A stretch of 44,981 nucleotides of DNA from Oceanospirillaceae bacterium. Its GTDB lineage: Bacteria; Pseudomonadota; Gammaproteobacteria; Pseudomonadales; Balneatricaceae. The notes beneath the pieces are model-generated. The model was given only the letters and a program-made list of their open reading frames with translations. It was not told the origin of the DNA and ran no database searches. The stretch spans positions 1 to 44,981 of the forward strand of contig JABSRB010000032.1 in the NCBI GenBank assembly GCA_013215375.1, read 5' to 3'. Of the stretch, positions 25,622-34,303 are shown piece by piece (positions within the stretch are counted from its first letter, which is position 1; each line of letters starts with the position of its first letter). Both the position numbers and the translations under genes were made by a program.

Positions 25622-25816
25622 ATGCCAAAAATGAAAACTCATCGTGGAGCAGCTAAACGCTTCAAGAAGACTGCGAACGGCTTTAAGCACAAGCAAGCCT
25701 TCAAATCTCACATTCTGACCAAGAAAAGTACTAAGCGTAAGCGTCAGCTTCGCCCGATGCTTCAGGTTCACGCAGCGGACAAGAAACTTGTTCAACGCAT
25801 GTTGCCTTTCATCTAG
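25622..25816 (+). CDS. rpmI: 50S ribosomal protein L35
   Basis: 64 residues, highly basic. [17 protein letters not shown] and the C-terminal [21 protein letters not shown] are standard L35. ATG 25622 follows GGAG at 25609-25612; the in-frame upstream start at 25607 would add residues absent from the family. Expressed with rplT, 48 bases downstream. Confidence 0.97.
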   Translation: MPKMKTHRGAAKRFKKTANGFKHKQAFKSHILTKKSTKRKRQLRPMLQVHAADKKLVQRMLPFI

Positions 25817-25864
25817 ACAACTTTTTTTTAAACTTAAACAGAATTGAATATAGGAAGGTAAAGA

Positions 25865-26221
25865 ATGGCTCGTGTAAAACGTGGTGTTCAGGCTCGTCGC
25901 CGTCACAAGAAAGTACTTAAGCAAGCTAAAGGTTACTACGGAGCGCGTTCACGTGTTTTCCGTGTTGCTAAACAAGCTGTCATCAAAGCTGGTCAATATG
26001 CATACCGTGACCGCCGTCAAAGAAAACGTCAATTCCGCGCACTGTGGATTGCTCGTATCAATGCGGCAGCTCGTATTCATGGTATGTCTTACAGCCGTTT
26101 CATTGCTGGTCTTAAAAAGGCAAGCATCGAAATCGACCGTAAGGTACTAGCAGACTTAGCTGTCCGCGAACAAGTAGCATTTGCTGCCGTTGTTGAGAAA
26201 GCGAAAGCTGCTCTGGCATAA
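25865..26221 (+). CDS. rplT: 50S ribosomal protein L20
   Basis: 118 residues, the usual length. L20 binds 23S rRNA early in 50S assembly and represses its own operon. [23 protein letters not shown] and [16 protein letters not shown] are family hallmarks. AGGAAGG lies at 25853-25859. Two hairpins follow the stop, the second an intrinsic terminator, separating it from pheS. Confidence 0.97.
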   Translation: MARVKRGVQARRRHKKVLKQAKGYYGARSRVFRVAKQAVIKAGQYAYRDRRQRKRQFRALWIARINAAARIHGMSYSRFIAGLKKASIEIDRKVLADLAVREQVAFAAVVEKAKAALA

Positions 26222-26230
26222 CGCACCTTA

Positions 26231-26260
26231 AGTCGGTGATTTATTTATAAATCACCGACT
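26231..26260 (+). terminator. Hairpin after rplT
   Basis: AGTCGGTGATTTAT at 26231-26244 with its perfect complement at 26247-26260. The nominal loop is two bases, so the top AT pairs must open. No T-run directly after it; it may protect the 3' end or act with the next hairpin. Confidence 0.6.
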
Positions 26261-26273
26261 AAATGCTAGTTTG

Positions 26274-26312
26274 AAAATAGGGAAAGGGTGCAAACTCTCT
26301 CCCTATTTTTTT
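26274..26312 (+). terminator. Intrinsic terminator after rplT
   Basis: AAAATAGGGA (26274-26283) pairs with TCCCTATTTT (26300-26309), followed by more T to 26312. It should end the thrS-infC-rpmI-rplT transcript, or attenuate read-through into pheST. Confidence 0.75.
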
Positions 26313-26405
26313 GAGTGGCGTTTAGCCCTCGAAAATATCAGTTTGCTCTACTTATTACTTTTGTGCTTAAACAAAGAGCACTAAATAGAGTAAATTATTT
26401 AGGCA

Positions 26406-27451
<1,046 letters not shown>

Positions 27452-27489
27452 GCCATTTTATACGTTTTTATCCAACAAAATTTAACTGG

Positions 27490-27645
27490 AGAGCTGTTAC
27501 TAAGCGTAGCGAGCGAAGATAAGACAAGGCAAAAACCAACGAAATAGCGGAATCAGTGTGCCCCTTTTTATGGGTATTACATTGAAACGTAATGTTGAGC
27601 TGGTTTTTAACACCGTATTATCGAGCGCAGTAGCTTGAAAGGTTC
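27490..27645 (+). repeat. Imperfect palindromic element between pheS and pheT
   Basis: The two arms align as imperfect complements: the left carries GCGAGCGAAGATAAGAC and AAAAACCA, and the right arm's complement has GCGCTCGATAATAC and AAAAACCA. Inner hairpins CCC/GGG (27562-27573) and ATTAC-N8-GTAAT (27576-27593) sit in the centre. No ORF. It splits a gene pair that is usually close together. It looks like a mobile intergenic repeat, but no second copy is in the window. Confidence 0.5.
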
Positions 27646-27658
27646 TCAAAGGTGATAT

Positions 27659-30049
27659 ATGAAATTCAGTGAACAGTGGTTGCGTGAGTTAGTTCAACCC
27701 AACATCAATACCCAACAATTAGCCGACCAAATAACCATGGCTGGCCTAGAAGTCGACGGCATCGAAAATGTCGCCAACGATTTTAGCAAAGTAGTGATCG
27801 CCAAGATCATCAGTGCAGAGCAACACCCTAATGCCGATAAGCTTAGAGTATGCGTAGTTACCGACGGCACTAACGAATATCAAGTCGTTTGCGGCGCTCC
27901 TAACGCACGCGCCGGCCTCATTACAGCACACGCCCAAATAGGCGCAGAGCTGTTTGATGGCGAAGGCAAGTCGTTCAAAATCAAAAAAGCAAAATTGCGT
28001 CAGATAGAATCCTTTGGCATGTTATGTGCAGATGCAGAACTTGGCATATCCGACGAGAGCGCGGGCATTATGGAGCTGCCACTAGATGCACCCATAGGTA
28101 CTGACCTACGTGAATACTTGTCTCTAGATGACAAAATCATCGACGTTGACTTAACCCCTAACCGGGGTGACTGCCTCAGCATTAGCGGCTTAGCCCGTGA
28201 AGTTGGCGTACTCAACAAAGCAGCTGTTAGCTACCCACAGGTCGAAGTTACCGCTACTTCAATTACCGATACCGTCACCGTAACACTAGAATCTCCAGCA
28301 GATTGCCCGCGTTATTTAGGCCGTGTGATTCGTAATGTTGACGTAAAAGCTGCGACACCCACGTGGATGGTTGAAAAACTACGCCGTAGTGGCGTGCGCT
28401 CAATCGACCCTGTGGTCGATGTCACCAACTACGTATTACTTGAACTTGGCCAGCCGTTACACGCGTTTGATCTAGACAAATTAGCGGGTAACATTGTCGT
28501 ACGTAAAGGTCGCGAGCAAGAGAAACTGGTATTACTCGATGGTAACGAAATCACCATCAAAGAAGACACACTAGTGATCGCAGATGACAGCGGTGCTGTG
28601 GCCCTTGCCGGCGTATTTGGCGGTAAAAAAACCGGCGTTACTACCGACACTACTAACATCTTCTTAGAGTGTGCTTTCTTCAACCCCATCTCTATTGCCG
28701 GTAAAGCACGTCACTACGGTCTGCACACTGATGCATCCCACAGATACGAGCGCGGCGTAGACTGGCAGTTGCAACAGCGAGGCATTGAACGTGCGACACA
28801 GTTATTAGTCGCCATCACTGGCGGCGATGTGGCACCCATTAGCGAAGCGGTCAGTGAAGCGCACTTACCTAAGCTGAACTACATCACCCTGCGTCACGCA
28901 AAAGTAAACGCTATGTTAGCCTTTGAGATGCCAGCGGCAGAAATCGAAGAAATCGTCACCCGCTTGGGCATGACCATTACTTCCCAAACAGCAGATAGCT
29001 GGGAAATCACCGCACCTTCTTATCGTTTTGACATCACCATTGAAGTCGACATTATCGAAGAGCTTGCGCGTGTATACGGCTACAACAACCTCCCGGTAAA
29101 AATGCCTTCAGCGGCACTGGACTTCACCCCTAGCACTGAAGCTAAAATAAGCATGCACAACATCCGCCGCACTTTAGTATCCCGTGGCTACCAAGAGGCA
29201 ATTACTTACAGCTTCATTGAAAAAGAACTGCAAAAGCAGTTTGATGACATCAACACCGGCATAGCACTGGCAAACCCTATCTCCGCCGAAATGGCAGTGA
29301 TGCGTACCAGCATCTGGCCAGCACTGGTTAAAACAGTCCAGTACAACCAAAACCGTCAGCAAAATCGCGTGCGTATTTTTGAGTCAGGCCAATGCTTTAT
29401 TAAAGATGGCGATGACATCAAGCAAGAAAACGTCATCAGCGGCGCTATCGTCGGCCGTCGCCATCCAGAGAGCTGGAGCAGTGATAACCAGAGCGTCGAT
29501 TTCTTTGACCTTAAAGGCGACTTAGAAGCGCTGCTAGACTTAACCGGATGTGCAGACGAGTTTACTTTCGTAAAAGCTGAACACAAGGCACTGCACCCTG
29601 GACAGAGCGCGCAAATCATCCGTCATGGTGAAGTTATAGGTTTCATCGGTGCATTGCACCCTACACTGGCTAAGTCTTTCTCGATCAATGGCAACTTATT
29701 CTTGTTTGAGATCAACCAGCAAAAGCTACAACAGGCAAAACTAACTGAATTTAACAGCTTGTCGAAGTTCCCTGAGAGCAAAAGAGACATTGCTGTCGTC
29801 GTTGAAGAAAATGCTATTTTTGACTACCTTAAGCAAATAATTAGCACAAGTGGCGGCGATTTTCTAAAAAATGTTACCTTATTTGACGTCTATCAGGGGC
29901 AAGGTGTTGAAAAAGGTAGAAAAAGTCTTGCTATAAACTTGACGTGGCAGCATCCATCGCGCACTCTTAATGAAGAGGAAGTAAATGCTTCTATCCAAAT
30001 GGTCGTTTCAGCGCTAGCAAATCAAGCTGGAGCAGTGTTAAGAGATTAA
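27659..30049 (+). CDS. pheT: Phenylalanyl-tRNA synthetase beta subunit
   Basis: 796 residues (E. coli 795). The beta subunit binds tRNA-Phe and edits mischarged tyrosine. Domains: N-terminal B1, the EMAP-like tRNA-binding domain (about 40-148), the B3/B4 editing domain (about 210-385, RRSGVRSIDPVVDVTNYVLLELG and HAFD), B5 (about 400-475), a class II-like core, and the C-terminal anticodon-fold domain (about 705-796, SKFPESKRDIAVVV). GGTGA lies just before ATG 27659. Ordinary for the family. Confidence 0.97.
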   Translation: MKFSEQWLRELVQPNINTQQLADQITMAGLEVDGIENVANDFSKVVIAKIISAEQHPNADKLRVCVVTDGTNEYQVVCGAPNARAGLITAHAQIGAELFDGEGKSFKIKKAKLRQIESFGMLCADAELGISDESAGIMELPLDAPIGTDLREYLSLDDKIIDVDLTPNRGDCLSISGLAREVGVLNKAAVSYPQVEVTATSITDTVTVTLESPADCPRYLGRVIRNVDVKAATPTWMVEKLRRSGVRSIDPVVDVTNYVLLELGQPLHAFDLDKLAGNIVVRKGREQEKLVLLDGNEITIKEDTLVIADDSGAVALAGVFGGKKTGVTTDTTNIFLECAFFNPISIAGKARHYGLHTDASHRYERGVDWQLQQRGIERATQLLVAITGGDVAPISEAVSEAHLPKLNYITLRHAKVNAMLAFEMPAAEIEEIVTRLGMTITSQTADSWEITAPSYRFDITIEVDIIEELARVYGYNNLPVKMPSAALDFTPSTEAKISMHNIRRTLVSRGYQEAITYSFIEKELQKQFDDINTGIALANPISAEMAVMRTSIWPALVKTVQYNQNRQQNRVRIFESGQCFIKDGDDIKQENVISGAIVGRRHPESWSSDNQSVDFFDLKGDLEALLDLTGCADEFTFVKAEHKALHPGQSAQIIRHGEVIGFIGALHPTLAKSFSINGNLFLFEINQQKLQQAKLTEFNSLSKFPESKRDIAVVVEENAIFDYLKQIISTSGGDFLKNVTLFDVYQGQGVEKGRKSLAINLTWQHPSRTLNEEEVNASIQMVVSALANQAGAVLRD

Positions 30050-30057
30050 CGCTTAGC

Positions 30058-30262
30058 CGCCCTTATTCTATTAGCTGAAAATTAAGCTACAATATTAAGG
30101 GCGATCAGACTAGAGGCAATGAAATTAAAGCTCCCCGGGCAAGGCCCTCTCGCTTTGCGAGCCTTCACTAAGTGAAGCTGGGCATTTTTAGTACTTTTGG
30201 ATCTATAATGTTAACGACCCAAAGGCCCGGGAATCAACCCTTGATGATTTAGGCTCCGCCTA
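30058..30262 (+). promoter_or_regulatory. Hairpin-dense spacer between pheT and ihfA
   Basis: CGCCCTTA (30058-30065) pairs with TAAGGGCG (30096-30103). Then CCCGGGC (30134-30140) and GCCCGGG (30225-30231) can close a region that contains two further hairpins, CTCGC-TTT-GCGAG (30149-30161) and CTTCACT-A-AGTGAAG (30163-30177). TAGGCTCCGCCTA follows at 30250-30262. A TATAAT lies at 30204-30209 and may be the ihfA -10 box. It looks like a structured RNA, but I do not recognise a known class. Confidence 0.5.
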
Positions 30263-30318
30263 ATTCATCTCTATTGAATCTAAATTTGGTTGTAGTAAAA
30301 GCTGACAGAGGAAAGAAT

Positions 30319-30621
30319 ATGAGTTCTTTGACAAAAGCAGACATGGCAGAACGCCTTAACGAAGAATTAGGGTTAAACAAACGCGAAGCAAAAGACATCG
30401 TTGAAAGTTTTTTCAACGAGATACGTCAGAGCTTAGCCAACAATCAGCAAGTTAAATTGTCAGGATTTGGCAACTTTGATTTGCGCGATAAAAACCAGCG
30501 CCCAGGGCGCAACCCAAAAACAGGTGAAGAAGTGCCTATTTCAGCGCGACGCGTTGTCACCTTTCGCCCGGGCCAAAAACTTAAGGATCGCGTAGACAGC
30601 TATGCCGCAAACTGTTCTTAG
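30319..30621 (+). CDS. ihfA: Integration host factor subunit alpha
   Basis: 100 residues (E. coli 99). DNA-bending nucleoid protein that pairs with Ihf[12 protein letters not shown] start, [27 protein letters not shown] beta arm with the intercalating proline in RPGRNP, and [16 protein letters not shown] are nearly identical to E. coli. ATG 30319 has GAGGAAAG upstream; the longer reading from 30274 adds non-conserved residues. Overlaps the merR gene by 20 bases. IHF is also used by P2-like phages, of which one lies just downstream. Confidence 0.97.
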   Translation: MSSLTKADMAERLNEELGLNKREAKDIVESFFNEIRQSLANNQQVKLSGFGNFDLRDKNQRPGRNPKTGEEVPISARRVVTFRPGQKLKDRVDSYAANCS

Positions 30622-30964
30622 CCCGCAAGAGCTTCCAGGAATACCGCCAAAGCGTTACTTCACCATCGGCGAAGTAGCGCAATTATGTGATGTTAAAACA
30701 CACGTACTTAGGTATTGGGAGCAAGAGTTTTCCCAGATCAAACCGGTAAAGCGCAGTAATCGCCGCTATTACCAACGCCAAGACATCATTGTGATACGTC
30801 AAGTACGCTCTCTTTTACACGAGCAAGGCTACACCATCAGTGGTGCAAAACAGTGGTTAAAAGGCGATAAAGGCTCCCAGGAAAGCGACCGATACAAGCA
30901 GGTAATTCGCCAGACAATCAACGAGCTAGATGAAATTTTAGTTTCTTTAAAAAAAACCAATTAG
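30602..30964 (+). CDS. MerR-family transcriptional regulator
   Basis: 120 residues. The N-terminal winged helix ([27 protein letters not shown], about 17-43) and the wing [10 protein letters not shown] are MerR type; a short helix with [19 protein letters not shown] follows. There are no effector-binding cysteines. This small MerR is the standard neighbour of ihfA in pseudomonads and relatives and overlaps ihfA here, so the two are co-translated. Its targets are unknown to me. Confidence 0.9.
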   Translation: MPQTVLSPQELPGIPPKRYFTIGEVAQLCDVKTHVLRYWEQEFSQIKPVKRSNRRYYQRQDIIVIRQVRSLLHEQGYTISGAKQWLKGDKGSQESDRYKQVIRQTINELDEILVSLKKTN

Positions 30965-31030
30965 CCCTTTGCCAATCCCCACACATCGGGTAAGATGCCG
31001 TTCTGATTTCGCGCAAGCTAAGTCAATTGT

Positions 31031-31107
31031 CGGGGTATAGCGCAGTTTGGTAGCGCACTTGTCTGGGGGACAAGTGGTCGCAGGTTCAAATCCTGCTACT
31101 CCGACCA
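31031..31107 (+). tRNA. tRNA-Pro (anticodon GGG)
   Basis: 77 bases with encoded CCA. The acceptor CGGGGTA (31031-31037) pairs with TACTCCG (31097-31103, one G-T pair). The anticodon stem CTTGT/ACAAG encloses CTGGGGG, giving anticodon GGG. The T-arm has GGTTCAAATCC. It stands at the junction between chromosome and prophage, so its 3' end is the probable attachment site. Confidence 0.96.
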
Positions 31108-31161
31108 ATTCTATCTTTAAATCAATAAGTTACAACACAACCCCATTGATCATTATTTGCC

Positions 31162-31191
31162 CGTGCAAAGCTCGTGCAAAATCCGTGCAAA
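31162..31191 (+). repeat. Three CGTGCAAA direct repeats at 11-bp spacing
   Basis: CGTGCAAA occurs at 31162-31169, 31173-31180 and 31184-31191. The 11-bp period places all sites on one face of the helix. It lies 55 bases after the tRNA end; integrase arm-type sites or repressor sites would look like this. Confidence 0.6.
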
Positions 31192-31358
31192 ACCCTACCT
31201 GTTAATACCCTTCCAAAGCTCTCTTATAAACACCCACTTCGATATACATTGAACCATCAGATATTATTAGATATGTGCCAACATATACGTTATATACGCG
31301 CGCACACATACCCGCGTGTAAAGCAGACTAAAATATCTAGGTTGGGGTCGGGAAAAGA

Positions 31359-31657
31359 GTTGCAAAAGTTGCAAAAGTTGCAGCCAATCAAGAACAGTTA
31401 TAACTATATGATACTTATACTTAATATACTTATCTTAAAAGGTAACAAAAACGTACCAATAAAGTATTTCTGCAACTCTTTTTTTTGTAACTTTCTTAAA
31501 ATATTATATCAATAAAAATCAATTAGTTAACTTTCTGGTACCTTTTGTGCAACTAATTGTTACTCTTTTTAGTAACAGGATTTACATTTTAAACAACCAA
31601 ATATCAATCACTTACAATCACCCTCGATACCCTGCAACCTTTGCAACTCTTTTCCGG
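31359..31657. repeat. TTGCAA iteron-like array with flanking inverted block
   Basis: GTTGCAAAA is repeated at 31359-31367 and 31368-31376, with a partial third at 31377-31383. More NTGCAAC sites lie at 31470, 31547, 31632 and 31641. The block AAAAGAGTTGCAAA near 31353 recurs inverted at 31631-31657. Looks like iterons of an origin or operator set; no initiator gene is in view. Confidence 0.5.
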
Positions 31658-31799
31658 AGGTCAAATAAATATATTAGTTATTCTTCGTCAGCCTGTAATT
31701 CAATAAATGACTAAATATATTGCTATAACTGCATGTTTTTGCGAGGATTCAAGGCACGCTATATACATCTAGACCACAAACAACCACGGGTCTTGAGCT

Positions 31800-33197
31800 G
31801 TGTACAACTATTGCAAGAAAAAAGGGTTCATAAACGAGCCGCAGGCGTGGTGGGATGATTGCGCGACAGAAGTGTCCAGTGCATTAATAGGTAAATACAT
31901 TACCTCAGGGGGTAACTTGAATAATTTTAATCTTTCATTTATGACAATAGACGATAGGTTTTCTATAAATTTTGATCATATGAATGAAGAGGCTAATCTG
32001 CTTGTTTCGAAGCTTTTATTCTGTTTTGATAAAGTTGAAGTGGAAGCTGAAACATTACACTTTACCGCTGAGCAAAGAGCCACATCTGAACTTAAATTAA
32101 GAATTTGTAATTTGATCCAGCCTTATTTAAGTCAACATCCCCAGATGAATAAGCTAAAAGCAAAAATTTCAAATATTCCTGACAACCAATTCTTTTTGGT
32201 TCTACAAGAGATACCCACTGATACTGAAACGCTTTTATTATATGAGCTATGGGTTGAAACCTTGAATGAAACTGAAGACCCTAATGAATTGAAATCTTCA
32301 TTTATTAAAAAGAGCACACAGTTAAACGGTTTTTCTGGATATTTAGTCAGTAATTATCAAGTACACATCCCAAGAAATGATAGGCGAACTATAATAGGCA
32401 ATGCTACAAAAGATGATCGGTGCTGTAGATTTTGTGGTAAAAGTAATCAAAATGGTGCCTTTTTTAAAAAAGTAGCTCATGCTATACCTGAAGCATTAGG
32501 AAATAAGAATATAATACTTGGCGATGAATGCGACGAATGCAATCAATTCTTTGGAGATAACATTGAACCATGCTTAATCGAGTATTTTAATATATACAGA
32601 GTTATGCTAAATACGAAAGGAAAGAATGGATCACCATTTATTGGGTATAAGAATGGGAGCATACATCACGATGGTAATATGGTTGTACTAACATCAACTA
32701 TAATTGAAAATATCAAAGATTCAGAATTTACTATCAATTTAAACTCATCGAAAGAAATTACCCCAGTAAATATATATAAAGCTTTATGTAAAATAACTCT
32801 TTCCACTATCGATAAGTCTTGTATCCCTTTATTAAGTGAAACAATAAATTGGATACGAAGTGGTGCTGTTGAAGAAAAAGTTCTACCTAAAGTGGCTTTT
32901 ACTATTGAACATTCTGGTTTTACTAAGCAGCCTCAAATTGTCAACTATGTTAGAAAAACCAAAAATCATGATATTCCTCATGTAGTTTCGGAATTCAGAA
33001 TTGGTAGTTTTGTTTATGTCTACATTCTGCCTTTTAGCGATAACGATACTGAAGACTTTACTAAGGAGGAGTCTTTCAAAAATTATTGGGACACATTTAA
33101 TCATTACAGTGGTTTGAAGACTTGGAAATTTTTCAGCCTAACTGGTACCTCCAAAGTATCTGCTAGTAGTGTTATTAAATTGAAAATAAACAAATAA
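31800..33197 (+). CDS. HNH-like zinc-finger protein, putative nuclease
   Basis: 465 residues, AT-rich, unlike the neighbouring phage genes. In the centre C209-x2-C212 and C244-x2-C247-N248 would bind zinc, with H227 in AHAIPEALGNKN between them: the layout of HNH_5-type endonucleases. The flanking regions (about 1-200 and 260-465) match nothing I recognise. The start is uncertain: GTG 31800 is close to the upstream stop and has no good ribosome site. Its place between attL and gene Q is where P2-like phages often carry accessory defence or toxin genes, so such a role is possible. Nuclease activity is inference from the motif. Confidence 0.6.
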   Translation: MYNYCKKKGFINEPQAWWDDCATEVSSALIGKYITSGGNLNNFNLSFMTIDDRFSINFDHMNEEANLLVSKLLFCFDKVEVEAETLHFTAEQRATSELKLRICNLIQPYLSQHPQMNKLKAKISNIPDNQFFLVLQEIPTDTETLLLYELWVETLNETEDPNELKSSFIKKSTQLNGFSGYLVSNYQVHIPRNDRRTIIGNATKDDRCCRFCGKSNQNGAFFKKVAHAIPEALGNKNIILGDECDECNQFFGDNIEPCLIEYFNIYRVMLNTKGKNGSPFIGYKNGSIHHDGNMVVLTSTIIENIKDSEFTINLNSSKEITPVNIYKALCKITLSTIDKSCIPLLSETINWIRSGAVEEKVLPKVAFTIEHSGFTKQPQIVNYVRKTKNHDIPHVVSEFRIGSFVYVYILPFSDNDTEDFTKEESFKNYWDTFNHYSGLKTWKFFSLTGTSKVSASSVIKLKINK

Positions 33198-33289
33198 TTA
33201 CTAAAGTAATTGGCTGTTTATTAGGATAGCTAAAAATATCAAGCTAAACCCCTATAGCCTTCTAAAATACTGTGGTTCAAAAGGAGTCA

Positions 33290-34303
33290 CTATATTTCAT
33301 AACCCTTAAACCTAACAACCTCCTCCCCCATCCAATCATTAAGTTCTAAAAATTTATTCTGCAGCGGTTCAAGTTCATTCCTGGCAAAGACTTGAGCTGC
33401 TACATCAGGGCTACTAAACCCACCACTGTTCGTCGGTATAATCCCCATCAACTGCGGTGGTACCCGATGCGCTGCGAGCATGTCATCACGCGTCACGTTT
33501 TTGATATTGAAGATTTCATCCTTAGCCGCCACCTCACTGATCGGTATAATTTGCATCCCGTCTTTTTTTCCGCCTGGTGCGTACATGAATAAGTTTTTGA
33601 AATTTCCAGGCCCCTTTGAATCTTTCAGTGCCTGGCGTAAATTATTTATATCGTCTTCATTGTGTGCAGGGTCTGTCAGGTACATGATAAACCCCGCATG
33701 GCTGCCGTTTTGATAATACTTCCTGCGGAACAAAGTAGCCGATTCATTTAACCAGGCACTATTTAATGCCGCTAGATATTGAGGCAAGCCGTAAATCTCT
33801 TGGTTGATGTCATGCTCCAACAAGTGGTGTACTTTACCTTTGGGAAATTGATGCTCTTGATTCCAGCTTTGCACAAACCAGTAATCATCTAACGCTAAGC
33901 CACGGCGAGTGTATTTTGCTAAAGTGGGCTTTAGCTGCAGCGCTCTACCCAATGGCCCTTCTCGTTTTTCCACGTAGCTATTACCAAACACCAAATAATC
34001 TAATGCCCAACGCCTAAACGCATCACGGCTCAATAACTTGTGCGGTATAAAACAACTGGCCAAGATATCGCGTTTAAAATAGATCGGGCTTGAATGATGT
34101 ACCGCTGCAGGTAAAGACTTGGCCAACCCCTCCCATGAGATCGGCGGCTCGTACCATTTCTGCATTTGCACACATTCGATATAATTCATCATATCCATTT
34201 TATCTAATACCGGTACCGGATCGCCAAAACTGAATACATGGCTGGTTTTTTTCGTTGCCGGCTTAGCTTCTACTGCTGGGTGCTGATGAGTTGCTGAAAT
34301 CAT
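33290..34303 (-). CDS. Q: P2 gpQ-like portal protein
   Basis: 337 residues (P2 gpQ 344). Forms the ring through which DNA enters the capsid. VFSFGDPVPVLDKMDMMNYIECV and the PPISWEGLAKS region match the PBSX/P2 portal family; near the C-terminus, AHRVPPQLMGIIPTNSGGFSS is a strong hallmark. It starts within the stop of the terminase gene P (TTAATG), so Q and P are translated together, leftwards, as in P2. Confidence 0.95.
   Translation of the reverse strand: MISATHQHPAVEAKPATKKTSHVFSFGDPVPVLDKMDMMNYIECVQMQKWYEPPISWEGLAKSLPAAVHHSSPIYFKRDILASCFIPHKLLSRDAFRRWALDYLVFGNSYVEKREGPLGRALQLKPTLAKYTRRGLALDDYWFVQSWNQEHQFPKGKVHHLLEHDINQEIYGLPQYLAALNSAWLNESATLFRRKYYQNGSHAGFIMYLTDPAHNEDDINNLRQALKDSKGPGNFKNLFMYAPGGKKDGMQIIPISEVAAKDEIFNIKNVTRDDMLAAHRVPPQLMGIIPTNSGGFSSPDVAAQVFARNELEPLQNKFLELNDWMGEEVVRFKGYEI

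Larger units (their letters stand above)
31108..31799. other. AT-rich repeat-bearing spacer beside tRNA-Pro
   Basis: About 690 bases without a credible gene. It holds three phased CGTGCAAA units (31162-31191), GTTGCAAAA repeats, scattered NTGCAA sites to 31647, and several dyads: AATTAGTT/AACTAATT at 31521-31558 and GTTACT/AGTAAC at 31559-31576. The 113-codon open frame at 31174-31515 crosses these repeats and has no protein-like features. Probably a control, attachment or replication region. Confidence 0.55.

Noticed and set aside
31174-31515. 113-codon open frame after tRNA-Pro
   Set aside because: It crosses the TGCAA repeats, is rich in residues from AT-rich DNA, has no ribosome site and no recognisable motif.
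33198-33289. cos site left of gene Q
   Set aside because: It is the expected place by P2 order, but no recognisable cos-like sequence is visible by eye.
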